From Bacillota bacterium (GTDB lineage Bacteria; Bacillota; Sulfobacillia; JAJZYS01; JAJZLH01), in NCBI GenBank assembly GCA_021850485.1, contig JAJZLY010000032.1, forward strand, positions 888-25,197: a stretch of 24,310 nucleotides of DNA. The letters are read 5' to 3'. How positions within the stretch are numbered: the first letter of the stretch is position 1; each line of letters starts with the position of its first letter. The notes under the pieces were generated by a model. It was not told where the DNA came from. It saw nothing but the letters and a program-made list of their open reading frames with translations, and did not search any database. Below are positions 1 through 7,193 of the stretch, piece after piece. The translations under genes and the position numbers were made by a program.

Positions 1-747
1 AGCTTGCGGGCGGCTGTCAGGCGGGGCCTGCTGGCCCGGAATCCAGTCGATTCGGCGGCCAAGCCCCGCACCCAGTGGCATGAGCAGAAGGTCCTCTCTC
101 GGACCGAGGTCCAGGCGCTGTTAAACACAGTCCGGGAGCACCGCCTGTACCCGCTCTTCTTTCTGGCGCTGTCCACCGGCATGCGGCAGGGAGAGCTGCT
201 GGGTCTTCGATGGGAGGACGTCGACTTCGACCATGGGGCGATCAGCGTCCAGGTGCAGCGTCAGTATCTGCCCGGACAGGGAGTGGTCGAACGTCCGACC
301 AAGGAGCACCGCGGGGTGCGTCACATTGAGATGACGACTGCCGAGCGTGAGATCCTGCATCGGCAGGCCGCGTGCCTGGAAACTGAGCGTACGGCGGCGG
401 GGCCTCTGTGGCAGGAGCATGGCCTGGTCTTCCCGTCAGCCCGCGGCACCCCGATGAACGCTCGCAATCTGGTCCGCGTCTTCAAGAACGCTCTCTTAAG
501 AGCCGGCCTGGCTGACGTCCACTTCCACACTCTCCGCCACACGGCGGGCACCCACCTGGCCCACGATTCGGGAGGCAACCTCAACGCGGTTCAGGAACGC
601 CTGGGCCACGCTGACGTGGCCACGACGCTACGCATGTACGGGCATGCCCTAAAGGGCTCCCAAGAAGCGATCGCCGAGCGGACGATGCGCTCTCTGTTAG
701 GTGAAGAGGACGCAACGAGAACAGACGAGGGTCGGCGTGAGCAATGA
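1..747 (+). CDS. Phage/ICE-type tyrosine recombinase (integrase), 5' end outside window
   Basis: C-terminal catalytic domain of a tyrosine site-specific recombinase, which cuts and rejoins DNA at attachment sites through a 3'-phosphotyrosine intermediate. Counting from base 4, the catalytic set is visible: Arg61 in TGMRQGELLG, a candidate beta-hairpin Lys100, His175-x-x-Arg178 in FHTLRHT, His202 in LGHADVATT and the nucleophile Tyr212 in RMYGH. The reading frame is open through base 1 and the first residues (AVRRGLLARNPV) match the end of the core-binding domain of these enzymes. The gene is therefore cut by the window edge; the TTG at base 4 is internal and not a start. The gene ends about 110 bp from the 3' end of a tRNA-Thr gene on the other strand, the classic arrangement for an integrase next to its attachment site. 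The family call is firm; the kind of element (prophage, ICE or island) cannot be told from here. Confidence 0.93.
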   Translation, partial: SLRAAVRRGLLARNPVDSAAKPRTQWHEQKVLSRTEVQALLNTVREHRLYPLFFLALSTGMRQGELLGLRWEDVDFDHGAISVQVQRQYLPGQGVVERPTKEHRGVRHIEMTTAEREILHRQAACLETERTAAGPLWQEHGLVFPSARGTPMNARNLVRVFKNALLRAGLADVHFHTLRHTAGTHLAHDSGGNLNAVQERLGHADVATTLRMYGHALKGSQEAIAERTMRSLLGEEDATRTDEGRREQ

Positions 748-767
748 AGCGGGACGAAACCTCCGGA

Positions 768-787
768 TGGTAGCAACTTGGTAGCAA
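768..787. repeat. Tandem 9-bp direct repeat between integrase and tRNA
   Basis: The 9-mer TGGTAGCAA occurs at 768-776 and again at 779-787, two bases apart, so the repeat unit is 11 bp. It lies between the integrase stop codon and the tRNA-Thr 3' end. An 11-bp period is about one helical turn, which would suit paired binding of a recombinase arm domain, but that role is inference. Confidence 0.5.
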
Positions 788-815
788 ATGCGACTTCCGA
801 GCCTCCAGATGTTGT

Positions 816-851
816 CAAAGAAGAACCCGCTCACCCTTACGGGGAGCGGGT
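816..851 (-). terminator. Rho-independent terminator after tRNA-Thr
   Basis: On the minus strand, just past the tRNA CCA end, an 8-bp stem (844-851 pairing with 825-832) with additional inner G-C pairing is followed by a T-rich tract reading TTCTTCTTTG. It would end the sigH/tRNA-Thr transcript before it enters the integrated element. The T-run is interrupted by C, so efficiency is uncertain. Confidence 0.65.
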
Positions 852-857
852 CTAACG

Positions 858-933
858 TGGAGCTGCTGGAGGGCCTCGAACCCCCGACCTGCTGATTACA
901 AATCAGCCGCTCTGCCAACTGAGCTACAGCAGC
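858..933 (-). tRNA. tRNA-Thr, anticodon UGU
   Basis: A 76-nt cloverleaf on the minus strand, from 933 (5' end) to 858. The 7-bp acceptor stem is GCTGCTG pairing with CAGCAGC. The D-arm contains GCTCAGTTGGCAGAGC. The anticodon arm is GCTGA / TTTGTAA / TCAGC, giving anticodon TGT (reads ACA). The T-arm carries GGTTCGAGGC. The discriminator base is T and the CCA tail is encoded. It lies 29 nt after the sigH stop codon with no promoter seen between, so it is probably transcribed with sigH. Its 3' half faces an integrase gene and is the likely insertion target. Confidence 0.95.
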
Positions 934-962
934 GACGTTCCGATTCTAGCACTAGTGGGCGC

Positions 963-1634
963 TCAGACGTCGAGCAGGTCCTGCTGGCGGGTCTTGAGGT
1001 AGCGCTCGACCTTGCGCTTAACGCGCTGCAGCGCGTTGTCGATCGACTTCACGTGTCGGCTCAATTCCACCGCGATCTCCTGATAAGACTTACGATCGAG
1101 GTAGGCGACCAGCACCTTCAACTCGAGATCGGACAAGATCTCGCCCATCTTGTCTTCGATATCACCGAATTCTTCGCGGTTGATCACCAGTTCTTCCGGA
1201 TCGGAGACCTTGTTTCCGGTGATCACGTCCAGCAACGTCCGATCGGAATCCTCGTCGTAGATCGGCTTGTTCAGCGACACGTAGGAATTCAGCGGGATAT
1301 GCTTTTGACGCGTGGCCGTCTTGATGGCGGTGATGATCTGGCGCGTGATACACAGCTCGGCGAAGGCACGAAACGACGACTGCTTGTCGTTGCGGAAATC
1401 GCGAATCGCCTTATAGAGGCCGATCATCCCCTCTTGGATGATGTCCTCGCGGTCGGCCCCGATCAGAAAGTACGAGCGGGCCTTGGCCCGCACAAAGTTC
1501 CGGTATTTGTTAATCAAAAACTCCTCGGCGCTGGCCGACCCCTGATGCGACAACTCGACGAGATCCTCGTCGGCCATCAGGTCAAACGTGAGAGGCTCTG
1601 CAGTGAGCACCGCATCCGAAACCTTCAGGCTCAA
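963..1634 (-). CDS. sigH: RNA polymerase sporulation sigma factor SigH (sigma-30)
   Basis: Alternative sigma factor that directs core RNA polymerase to transition-state and early sporulation promoters in Firmicutes. The 223-residue product closely follows Bacillus SigH. Region 2 contains KYRNFVRAKARSYFLIGAD and REDIIQEGMIGLYKAIRDF; next comes the very conserved FAELCITRQIITAIKTATRQ. Region 4 ends with YQEIAVELSRHVKSIDNALQ, a helix-turn-helix. The open frame runs upstream to 1763, but I choose the TTG at 1634. It follows a GAGAGGGG ribosome-binding site and lies downstream of a sigma-A promoter at 1698-1727; starting there also gives the family's usual length. The gene follows rlmB, as in Bacillus, though yacP is absent. 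tRNA-Thr follows closely on the same strand. Confidence 0.96.
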   Translation of the reverse strand: MSLKVSDAVLTAEPLTFDLMADEDLVELSHQGSASAEEFLINKYRNFVRAKARSYFLIGADREDIIQEGMIGLYKAIRDFRNDKQSSFRAFAELCITRQIITAIKTATRQKHIPLNSYVSLNKPIYDEDSDRTLLDVITGNKVSDPEELVINREEFGDIEDKMGEILSDLELKVLVAYLDRKSYQEIAVELSRHVKSIDNALQRVKRKVERYLKTRQQDLLDV

Positions 1635-1697
1635 GACAGCACGCCCCTCTCGGCTCTGCTCCTGCCTCGTCGCATGTCCTGTCGATTGGCTGGACGC

Positions 1698-1727
1698 ATT
1701 ATAGGGACTCGCCGCAAACGGCGTCAA
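1698..1727 (-). promoter_or_regulatory. Sigma-A promoter of sigH
   Basis: On the minus strand, -35 TTGACG (1727-1722) and -10 TATAAT (1703-1698) are separated by 18 bp. The promoter lies between the rlmB stop and the sigH TTG start, so sigH can be transcribed independently of the cysE-cysS-rlmB operon. Transcription should begin near 1691, leaving a leader of about 55 nt. Confidence 0.8.
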
Positions 1728-1752
1728 GCCGCTGTTCCAGCCTTTTCCAAAT

Positions 1753-2505
1753 TCACCTGGCAAGTGTGGCCTGGTACAACAAGATGGCCGCTGCTACGGA
1801 AGCGTTGAGAGAAGGCGTTATGCCTCTGGTGACAATCCGCACACGCAGGTCCACTCGCTTGAGCAGTAGCGGCCCCAATCCCTCATGCTCTGCCCCGACC
1901 ACCACCATCAAGGGGCCGGACAGATCCGCCGTGCTTAGCGGCACATCGCCGTCCGGATCTGCAGCCACCACGCGACCGCCGGAACGCCGAAACTGGTCAA
2001 ACGCCTGGGAGAGGTTTCCGACTCTGGCCACCGGCAAGGTGGCCAAGGCGCCGGCACTGGTCCGCTGAGCGGTCGCGGTCAGTCCAGCGGCTCGATGGCG
2101 GGGCAAGATCAGCCCCTGTGCCCCCATCGCTTCAGCGGTGCGGGCAATGGCACCCAAGTTGCGCGGGTCCTGCAGATGGTCGAGCGCGACCAGCAGTGGG
2201 CTGGTGCTGGCGGCGAAGGCCCGTTCGACCAGGTCCTCGACGCTGAGTACCGTGGCGGCGGAGATGCGCCCAGCCACTCCCTGATGGTGTCCTCCCACCA
2301 GACGGGTGAGCGCTTCCATCGGCACCACTTCCACCACCACCCGGCTCTCCTTTGCCAACTGGTGGAGATCTTCCAGATGTCGACCCGCGGCAAGGTACAG
2401 CTTCTCCAGCCGGCCGGCGGCCAAGGCTGCCTTCACCGCCTGACGGCCGCTGACCCACGACTCGTCCGAAGCGCTGCCTGGCTCCGGCGGCTTAAACTCA
2501 CTCAT
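1753..2505 (-). CDS. rlmB: 23S rRNA 2'-O-methyltransferase, TrmH/RlmB family (SPOUT)
   Basis: SAM-dependent ribose 2'-O-methyltransferase of the SpoU/TrmH family; RlmB acts on a guanosine of 23S rRNA. The 250-residue protein has an N-terminal substrate-binding domain (about 15-95, including GGHHQGVAGR) and a C-terminal knotted SPOUT domain. SPOUT motif 1 is at 108-128 (LDHLQDPRNLGAIARTAEA), motif 2 at 200-221 (VVVGAEHEGLGP), and motif 3 at 230-242 (PSLNASVAAA). Motif 2 has AEHEG where SEGEG-type sequences are more usual, a conservative difference. The ATG overlaps the cysS stop codon as ATGA and no strong ribosome-binding site precedes it, which suggests translational coupling. The exact target nucleotide (RlmB versus another TrmH paralogue) is inferred from context beside cysS and sigH. 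Confidence 0.9.
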   Translation of the reverse strand: MSEFKPPEPGSASDESWVSGRQAVKAALAAGRLEKLYLAAGRHLEDLHQLAKESRVVVEVVPMEALTRLVGGHHQGVAGRISAATVLSVEDLVERAFAASTSPLLVALDHLQDPRNLGAIARTAEAMGAQGLILPRHRAAGLTATAQRTSAGALATLPVARVGNLSQAFDQFRRSGGRVVAADPDGDVPLSTADLSGPLMVVVGAEHEGLGPLLLKRVDLRVRIVTRGITPSLNASVAAAILLYQATLAR

Positions 2506-3860
2506 GCTCGGTACCAGCGGCTGCCCTGGGACGTATCTTCAACGACTACACCTAGCTCCTTCAACTGCTGGCGGAACTGATCGGCCAGAGCGAAGTCGCG
2601 GCCCTGGCGTGCCGACTCCCTGGCTGCGACCAGCAGAGCGATCTCGTCGTCTGCGTTCAGCTCTGTGTTCTGGGGCGTCACGCCCAGCAATTCGGTCATG
2701 GCTTCAATCCCGGCGAGGTAGCGGCCGAGGGCAGGCGCCTTGGCTCCGTGGTCCAAGGCGGTATTGGCTCCACGCACCGTCTCGAATAGCACACCCTGTG
2801 CCTCGGCCGTGTTGAAGTCGTCCGCCAAGCACGCCAGGAAGCGGTCCCAGCCCTCTTTCTGCTCTGTCGGTACAGTCACGTGGCGCAGCCGGCGGAGTAC
2901 ATTCTCAATGCGGCGCAGCGCAGCCTTCGCCTGATCCAGTCCTTCCAGCTCGGCGGCCAGGGGGCTGCGGTAATGAGCCGACAGCAAGAACAGGCGGATG
3001 GCCTCCGGGGCGTAGCGGTCCAGCAAGTCGCTGACCCGGAACGTGTTCTTCAGCGACTTCGACATCTTCTCGCCGCTCATGGTCAGCATGCCGTTGTGCA
3101 TCCAGATTCTGGCCGGGCTTTCATGGGCCAACGGAGTGCTCTGGGCGATCTCATTCTCGTGATGCGGGAACAGCAGGTCCACCCCACCGCCATGGATGTC
3201 AAAGGGCACACCCAGGTGATGGGCAGACATCACCGAGCACTCGATGTGCCAGCCGGGACGACCCGGCCCCCAGGGAGACGGCCAGGAGAAGTTGGGGTCC
3301 GGCTCATGTTTCCACAGTGCGAAGTCTTCGGGAGCCTGCTTGCCCGGATCCAGCTCGACCCGGGTGCCGGCTTGGCGCTCATCCGCCGGCTGGTGACTGA
3401 GCTGTCCGTATCCAGCGAACGACCGGACAGAAAAGTACACGCTCCCGTCTGCGGCATAGGCGTGGCCGAGGGCGATCAACTGCTCGATGTGCACGATCAT
3501 CTCCGGCACGTAGTCGGTGGCCCTGGGTTCTATCTGCTCACCAATCCCCAGCCGGGCGGCGTCGCGATGGTAGAGATCGATATAGCGGTCCGTCAGCTGA
3601 CGCAGGCTGATCCCCTCTGCCTTGGCACTGGCGATGGTGCGGTCATCGACATCCGTGAAGTTTTGAACCTTCGTCACCTGGTAGCCAGACTGGCGCAGGA
3701 AGCGGGCCAGGGTGTCAAAGATCACGAAGCAGCGGAAGTTTCCAATGTGCAATTCGTCATAGACGGTCGGCCCGCAAACATAGATCCGTACCTCGCCTGG
3801 ATGGACCGGCGTCAGAGTCTCCAGTTCCCCGCTCTGTGTGTTATGCACTCTGATCGACAT
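2502..3860 (-). CDS. cysS: Cysteinyl-tRNA synthetase
   Basis: Class I aminoacyl-tRNA synthetase that charges tRNA-Cys with cysteine using ATP. The 452-residue product starts MSIRVHNTQ and has a [15 protein letters not shown] segment with the HIGH-type signature as HIGN at 38-41, a form also common in Bacillus CysRS. The zinc ligands are Cys29, Cys208 in [13 protein letters not shown], and His/Glu in [10 protein letters not shown] (231-240). KMSKS is at 265-269. The anticodon-binding region follows. The start lies inside the 3' end of cysE and is preceded by GGAAAGGGG at good spacing. It is the second gene of the T-box-controlled cysE-cysS-rlmB operon, so its expression should rise when tRNA-Cys is uncharged. 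No defects seen. Confidence 0.97.
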   Translation of the reverse strand: MSIRVHNTQSGELETLTPVHPGEVRIYVCGPTVYDELHIGNFRCFVIFDTLARFLRQSGYQVTKVQNFTDVDDRTIASAKAEGISLRQLTDRYIDLYHRDAARLGIGEQIEPRATDYVPEMIVHIEQLIALGHAYAADGSVYFSVRSFAGYGQLSHQPADERQAGTRVELDPGKQAPEDFALWKHEPDPNFSWPSPWGPGRPGWHIECSVMSAHHLGVPFDIHGGGVDLLFPHHENEIAQSTPLAHESPARIWMHNGMLTMSGEKMSKSLKNTFRVSDLLDRYAPEAIRLFLLSAHYRSPLAAELEGLDQAKAALRRIENVLRRLRHVTVPTEQKEGWDRFLACLADDFNTAEAQGVLFETVRGANTALDHGAKAPALGRYLAGIEAMTELLGVTPQNTELNADDEIALLVAARESARQGRDFALADQFRQQLKELGVVVEDTSQGSRWYRA

Positions 3861-4515
3861 TCGAAGCCCCTTTCCGACGTTCGAGGGTAGCCAGCCTGAC
3901 CGCTAGCTTCGCTACATCCCGGCTGATCTCGGCCAATTTCTCTTGGACCGGGTCCGGCAGGTTCCCATGCTCCAGATCCTCCTCTTCGTGCACCGGCTGG
4001 CCATGGCGGCGGACGACTCGCCCTGGTATACCGACCACCGTCGCATGGGCAGGCACTGGATGCACCACCACCGCTCCTGCCCCGATCTTTGCGCCCTCCC
4101 CTACCTCAATTGCGCCCAGAACCTTGGCCCCGGTCGAAATCATCACATGCGAGCGGATGGTCGGATGGCGCTTGCCTTTCTCCTTACCGGTGCCGCCTAG
4201 GGTAACGCCCTGGTACATGGTGACATCATCTCCCACCTCGGCCGTTTCGCCGATCACGACGCCGGAGCCGTGGTCGATAAACACGCGTCGGCCGATCACG
4301 GCGGCGGGATGGATCTCGATCCCGGTTCGCCGCCGACTGCGTTCTGACAGCCACCTGGCCAAGAGGCGGAAGCGGCCCTGCCACAGCGCATGGGCCAGGC
4401 GATGACTGCGCACCGCTCTGAACCCTGGGTAGCAGAGCAAGACCTCCCAGGTGCTACGGCAGGCCGGGTCCCGGTCCTTGACCACCTGGATATCCTCGCG
4501 CCACAACTCAAACAC
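3841..4515 (-). CDS. cysE: Serine O-acetyltransferase
   Basis: Transfers acetyl from acetyl-CoA to L-serine, making O-acetylserine, the committed step of cysteine synthesis. The 224-residue protein has an N-terminal helical part ([17 protein letters not shown]) and a C-terminal left-handed beta-helix of hexapeptide repeats. The latter includes the signature [19 protein letters not shown] (catalytic Asp/His at about 81-82), [20 protein letters not shown], and the IPGRVV cap. The frame is open to a TTG at 4536, but I choose the GTG at 4515. It has AGGGGGG six bases upstream, and the TTG lies within the T-T-T run that ends the upstream T-box terminator. It is the first gene after the Cys T-box, so cysteine synthesis and cysteine activation are controlled together. 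The end overlaps the cysS start by 20 bp. Confidence 0.95.
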   Translation of the reverse strand: MFELWREDIQVVKDRDPACRSTWEVLLCYPGFRAVRSHRLAHALWQGRFRLLARWLSERSRRRTGIEIHPAAVIGRRVFIDHGSGVVIGETAEVGDDVTMYQGVTLGGTGKEKGKRHPTIRSHVMISTGAKVLGAIEVGEGAKIGAGAVVVHPVPAHATVVGIPGRVVRRHGQPVHEEEDLEHGNLPDPVQEKLAEISRDVAKLAVRLATLERRKGASNVDQSA

Positions 4516-4537
4516 GCCGATCCCCCCTGCCGACAAA

Positions 4538-4567
4538 GACCCCCCTCGCTCAGAGGCGAGGGGGGTC
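4538..4567 (-). terminator. T-box-controlled intrinsic terminator
   Basis: A perfect 12-bp stem (4556-4567 pairing with 4538-4549) with a 6-nt loop, followed on the minus strand by TTTGT. It sits immediately after the T-box motif and 22 nt before the cysE GTG start. When charged tRNA-Cys is plentiful this hairpin should form and stop transcription. Confidence 0.9.
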
Positions 4568-4749
4568 GCGGTTCCACTCTGATTTCGCCGGCTAACGCCA
4601 GCCTCACGCCCCTAACGCGGGATACGGTGGGCTTTGCCGCAGCTCAGCGCCACGCTCCGGGATGCACTTCGTCGATGGCGGCCAGGTCCTTGCAGCCAAG
4701 GGACCCTCTCTGTGGGCCGGTGGCACCGAGTACTCGTCCCTTCATCGTT
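4538..4749 (-). promoter_or_regulatory. T-box riboswitch, cysteine-specific (UGC specifier)
   Basis: A leader RNA that binds tRNA-Cys directly and lets transcription proceed into cysE-cysS only when the tRNA is uncharged. Recognisable parts on the minus strand are: an AGTA E-loop element at 4734-4731, AGAGAG (AG bulge) at 4711-4706, a distal loop rich in GGCTGCAAGG at about 4699-4688, and the specifier loop GAAGTGCATC with the specifier codon TGC (Cys) at 4666-4664. The near-perfect T-box sequence AGAGTGGAACCGCG is at 4580-4567. The terminator hairpin at 4567-4538 shares its first bases with the T-box, as needed for the mutually exclusive antiterminator. The specifier matches the products of both downstream genes, which strongly supports the assignment. 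Confidence 0.93.
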
Positions 4750-4755
4750 TGCGCC

Positions 4756-4784
4756 ATTATCCCCACCCAAGGCTGCTCTGTCAA
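4756..4784 (-). promoter_or_regulatory. Sigma-A promoter of the cysE-cysS-rlmB operon
   Basis: On the minus strand, -35 TTGACA (4784-4779) and -10 GATAAT (4761-4756) are separated by 17 bp, close to consensus. The -35 box overlaps the stop codon of ispDF. Transcription should begin near 4749, at the 5' edge of the T-box leader. Confidence 0.87.
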
Positions 4785-5929
4785 CGCGCTGGCCGCAGGA
4801 CAACCACGGCCCACACCTTCACCCCGAGCCCACTGCCTGCATTGACCAGACCCTCTTCGGTGGTCGCCTTAAGCCCTACCTGGCCAGGACTGATGCCGAG
4901 CAGGCGGCCCACCTCAGTACGGATGGCATCACGGTGCGGTCCAATCCGCGGCGCATCGGCCGCCACGGTAATGTCAGCCTGGACCACCACCAGGCCTTGG
5001 TCCAAGGCTCGGCCAACCGCCCCCTGAACGATCTCTCCGGAGTCCATGCCTGCCGTCTCCGGCCGGCCCGGCGGAAAGTAGTGACCAATATCGGCAAGCC
5101 CAGCCCCGCCCAGCACCGCGTCGGCCAGGGCGTGCAGCAAGACGTCACCATCTGAGTGCCCGACCAGCTCCAGGCCAGCAGAGATCGCCACACCACCCAA
5201 TTTGAGCGGTCCCGGCCCAAGCCGCAGGCGGTGCACATCATAACCATGTCCCACCCGAACCGCGGGTTCGGGCTGACGCTGCGCCAAAATCGCCTCGGCA
5301 AGGGCGACGTCCTCGGCCACGGTCACCTTCAAATTGGCCGGATCGCCAGGTACGCTGACCAGCTCGCCTGGGCTGTGGGCAAACAGCTCCGCCTCGTCGG
5401 TCAGCCCGGGTGGCTGACCGCTGAGGCGCCTGGCCAGCTCAGAGCGAGGGAAGGCCTGCGGGGTCTGCACCTGGTAAGCAGCCTGGCGGTCGATCGCCGT
5501 CCAGGTCGACTGACCGTCGCGGCGCAGGGTATCCGATACAGCGACCACCGGCATCGTGGCCAAGGCCGCCGAAGACGCCACCCGGTCGATCAGTTGTGGG
5601 GTTACCAGCGGCCGGGCGGCGTCATGCACCACCACCCGATCTACCTCTCCAGGAAGAGCTCGCAGGCCGGCGCCTACCGAGTCCTGTCGGGTCAAGCCAC
5701 CCGCGACCGATCGCAGAGCCCCGGTGCGAAACGACCAATCGCTCAGAGCCGGCAGGTCCTCTTCGCGCGCCACCACCAGGAGGCCGTCCACCGAGGAACC
5801 CTGAAATGCCTGGACAGACCAGTCGAGCATCGGCCTGCCAGCCAGCGGAAATAGAGCCTTGGCACTGCCAAAGCGCTGGCCCGAACCAGCCGCGACGATC
5901 AACCCCCAGGTCCGATGTAGTTGATTCAT
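4781..5929 (-). CDS. ispDF: Bifunctional IspD-IspF: CDP-ME synthase / MEcPP synthase
   Basis: A fusion of two enzymes of the MEP isoprenoid pathway. IspD (about 1-220) couples CTP to methylerythritol 4-phosphate. Its nucleotide-binding loop is VAAGSGQRFGSAKALFPLAG at 12-31, with VHDAARPLVTP at 101-111 and QTPQAF at 155-160. IspF (about 224-382) cyclises the later intermediate to MEcPP. It shows GHGYDVHRL (227-235, zinc ligands Asp231 and His233), GHSDGDVLLHAL (257-268, third ligand His265), IGHYFPP, and a KATTEEGL segment near the end. IspE, the intervening enzyme, is not in the window. Fused IspDF is well known in some proteobacteria, whereas Bacillus has adjacent separate genes. The start is three bases after the yacL stop, so the pair is probably co-transcribed; no strong ribosome-binding site is visible. 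Confidence 0.95.
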   Translation of the reverse strand: MNQLHRTWGLIVAAGSGQRFGSAKALFPLAGRPMLDWSVQAFQGSSVDGLLVVAREEDLPALSDWSFRTGALRSVAGGLTRQDSVGAGLRALPGEVDRVVVHDAARPLVTPQLIDRVASSAALATMPVVAVSDTLRRDGQSTWTAIDRQAAYQVQTPQAFPRSELARRLSGQPPGLTDEAELFAHSPGELVSVPGDPANLKVTVAEDVALAEAILAQRQPEPAVRVGHGYDVHRLRLGPGPLKLGGVAISAGLELVGHSDGDVLLHALADAVLGGAGLADIGHYFPPGRPETAGMDSGEIVQGAVGRALDQGLVVVQADITVAADAPRIGPHRDAIRTEVGRLLGISPGQVGLKATTEEGLVNAGSGLGVKVWAVVVLRPAR

Positions 5930-5932
5930 CGG

Positions 5933-7042
5933 TTAATGGCGAGAGAGGACCTGGCCGGTTGCATGCTGCTGCACCTGGCGCGGTTTGGCAAAAATCATCC
6001 GGCCGGCGGCAGTTTGCAAGGCAGATGTCACAGTCACAGCCACGGTCTCGCCGATCAGGGTGCGGCCTTGCTCAACGACGATCATGGTGCCATCTGGCAG
6101 ATAGGCGACCCCCTGGCCCTCCTCTTTGCCCTCGCGGATCAAGGTCACCTCGATATCCTCGCCGGGGAGCAGCACCGGGCGGACCGCGTTGGCCAGCAGG
6201 TTGACGTTCAGCACGCCAACGCCCCTCACCGCCGCTACCTTGTTCAAATTGTAATCAGTGGTGATCACGACACCACCGAGGCTCTTGGCCAGATTCAGCA
6301 GGCGCGAATCCACCTCCACGAACCGGTCGTCACCCGAGTCGTCCATGACCTGCACCTGAGCGCCGTGGTCCTTGCGGATCCGTTTCAGCATGTCCAGGCC
6401 ATGCCGACCACGCTGGCGCTTTTGGTCGTCAGCGGAGTCAGCCACGTGCCTGAGCTCCTCCAGCACGAAGGAGGGGATGATAATGGGCCCTTCCACAAAT
6501 CCGGACTCCAAAATATCGCTGATCCGGCCATCGATGATGGCAGAGGTGTCGAGCACCTTGGGTACAGGTCCGTCGGGTGACTTGGCGGCCTTGGCCTTGG
6601 GCGCCAGGCGGCCACGACTGGGCAAGATGCGCAGACTCGTCAATTCGTCGCGTTTTTTCATGCCGATGACCAAGCCGGCGTAGCCCAAGATGACGCTGAC
6701 GAAGATGGGCAAAAACGGCCCGACCAAAGGCACGAACGAAACCGGAAGCGCCAACAGATACCCTGCCACCAAGCCGATGATGGCGCCTACGGCTCCCCAC
6801 ACCAGCTCGCTAGCGGTCAGTGTCGCCACCCGTGTCTCGATCCGGCCGCGAAATCCGATCGTCAAGCGGCGCAGCCACGGCGTCAGCAAGTAGCCCAGGC
6901 CGGCCACCACGATGCCGCCTGCCGCCATCACGAGCGTCTGCTGCAGCACACTCCAGTGTCCGTTGCTGAGGGCAACAGCAGTGTAGTACCCGACAGCCAA
7001 GCCGAGCAGGAGACCAATCACAGTCAGAACGCGGCGAGCCAT
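5933..7042 (-). CDS. YacL-like membrane protein with PIN and TRAM domains
   Basis: An integral membrane protein with a cytoplasmic PIN nuclease-like domain and a TRAM RNA-binding domain, 369 residues. Four hydrophobic segments occupy about 4-26, 37-56, 83-104 and 108-128. The PIN domain (about 162-285) shows the acidic set: Asp165 in KVLDTSAIIDGRI, Glu in VLEELRHVAD (about 195-196), Asp245, and Asp263 in ITTDYNLNKVA. TRAM covers about 293-352 (PGEDIEVTLIREG through AGRMIFAKP). The Bacillus homologue YacL lies in the same position between disA and ispD. RNA cleavage is inferred from the fold; the family's physiological substrate is not established as far as I know. The ATG is preceded by AGAGGGTGAGG. 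I could not find a convincing promoter for this gene in the divergent region 7043-7193. Confidence 0.9.
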   Translation of the reverse strand: MARRVLTVIGLLLGLAVGYYTAVALSNGHWSVLQQTLVMAAGGIVVAGLGYLLTPWLRRLTIGFRGRIETRVATLTASELVWGAVGAIIGLVAGYLLALPVSFVPLVGPFLPIFVSVILGYAGLVIGMKKRDELTSLRILPSRGRLAPKAKAAKSPDGPVPKVLDTSAIIDGRISDILESGFVEGPIIIPSFVLEELRHVADSADDQKRQRGRHGLDMLKRIRKDHGAQVQVMDDSGDDRFVEVDSRLLNLAKSLGGVVITTDYNLNKVAAVRGVGVLNVNLLANAVRPVLLPGEDIEVTLIREGKEEGQGVAYLPDGTMIVVEQGRTLIGETVAVTVTSALQTAAGRMIFAKPRQVQQHATGQVLSRH

Positions 7043-7105
7043 CTGGCCTCACCCTCTCTTGGGCTCATTCTATACGATCCGCCTGTCAACCCGAAGAGGT
7101 CCGGG

Positions 7106-7126
7106 CAGAGAAACTGGAAATCTCTG
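7106..7126. repeat. Short inverted repeat in the divergent intergenic region
   Basis: CAGAGA (7106-7111) and TCTCTG (7121-7126) flank a 9-bp A-rich centre, ending 5 bp before the -35 box of the plus-strand gene. The spacing and position would suit a repressor or activator site, but six-base arms can occur by chance. Confidence 0.35.
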
Positions 7127-7131
7127 GCTCG

Positions 7132-7160
7132 TTGACAGCCGGACGTGCGCTTCATACACT
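7132..7160 (+). promoter_or_regulatory. Sigma-A promoter of the small Cys-containing gene
   Basis: -35 TTGACA (7132-7137), a 17-bp spacer, and -10 TACACT (7155-7160). The predicted start is near 7167, followed by GGGAGG at 7181-7186 and the GTG start at 7194, giving a leader of only about 27 nt. Confidence 0.8.
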
Positions 7161-7193
7161 CGATGCAGGTTCGATCGGCAGGGAGGCCATCGG

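Noticed and set aside
1053-1808. 251-codon open frame on the plus strand opposite sigH
   Set aside because: It is the antisense shadow of sigH and the rlmB end; the translation has no recognisable motif, whereas the minus-strand frame is a clear SigH.
2508-3860. CysS HIGN instead of HIGH as a defective active site
   Set aside because: HIGN is common in functional bacterial cysteinyl-tRNA synthetases, including Bacillus, and all other catalytic and zinc residues are present.
7069-7089. TTGACA and TATAGA on the minus strand upstream of yacL as a promoter
   Set aside because: Both boxes look good alone, but they are only 9 bp apart, too close for sigma-A; no alternative partner box at 16-18 bp fits well.
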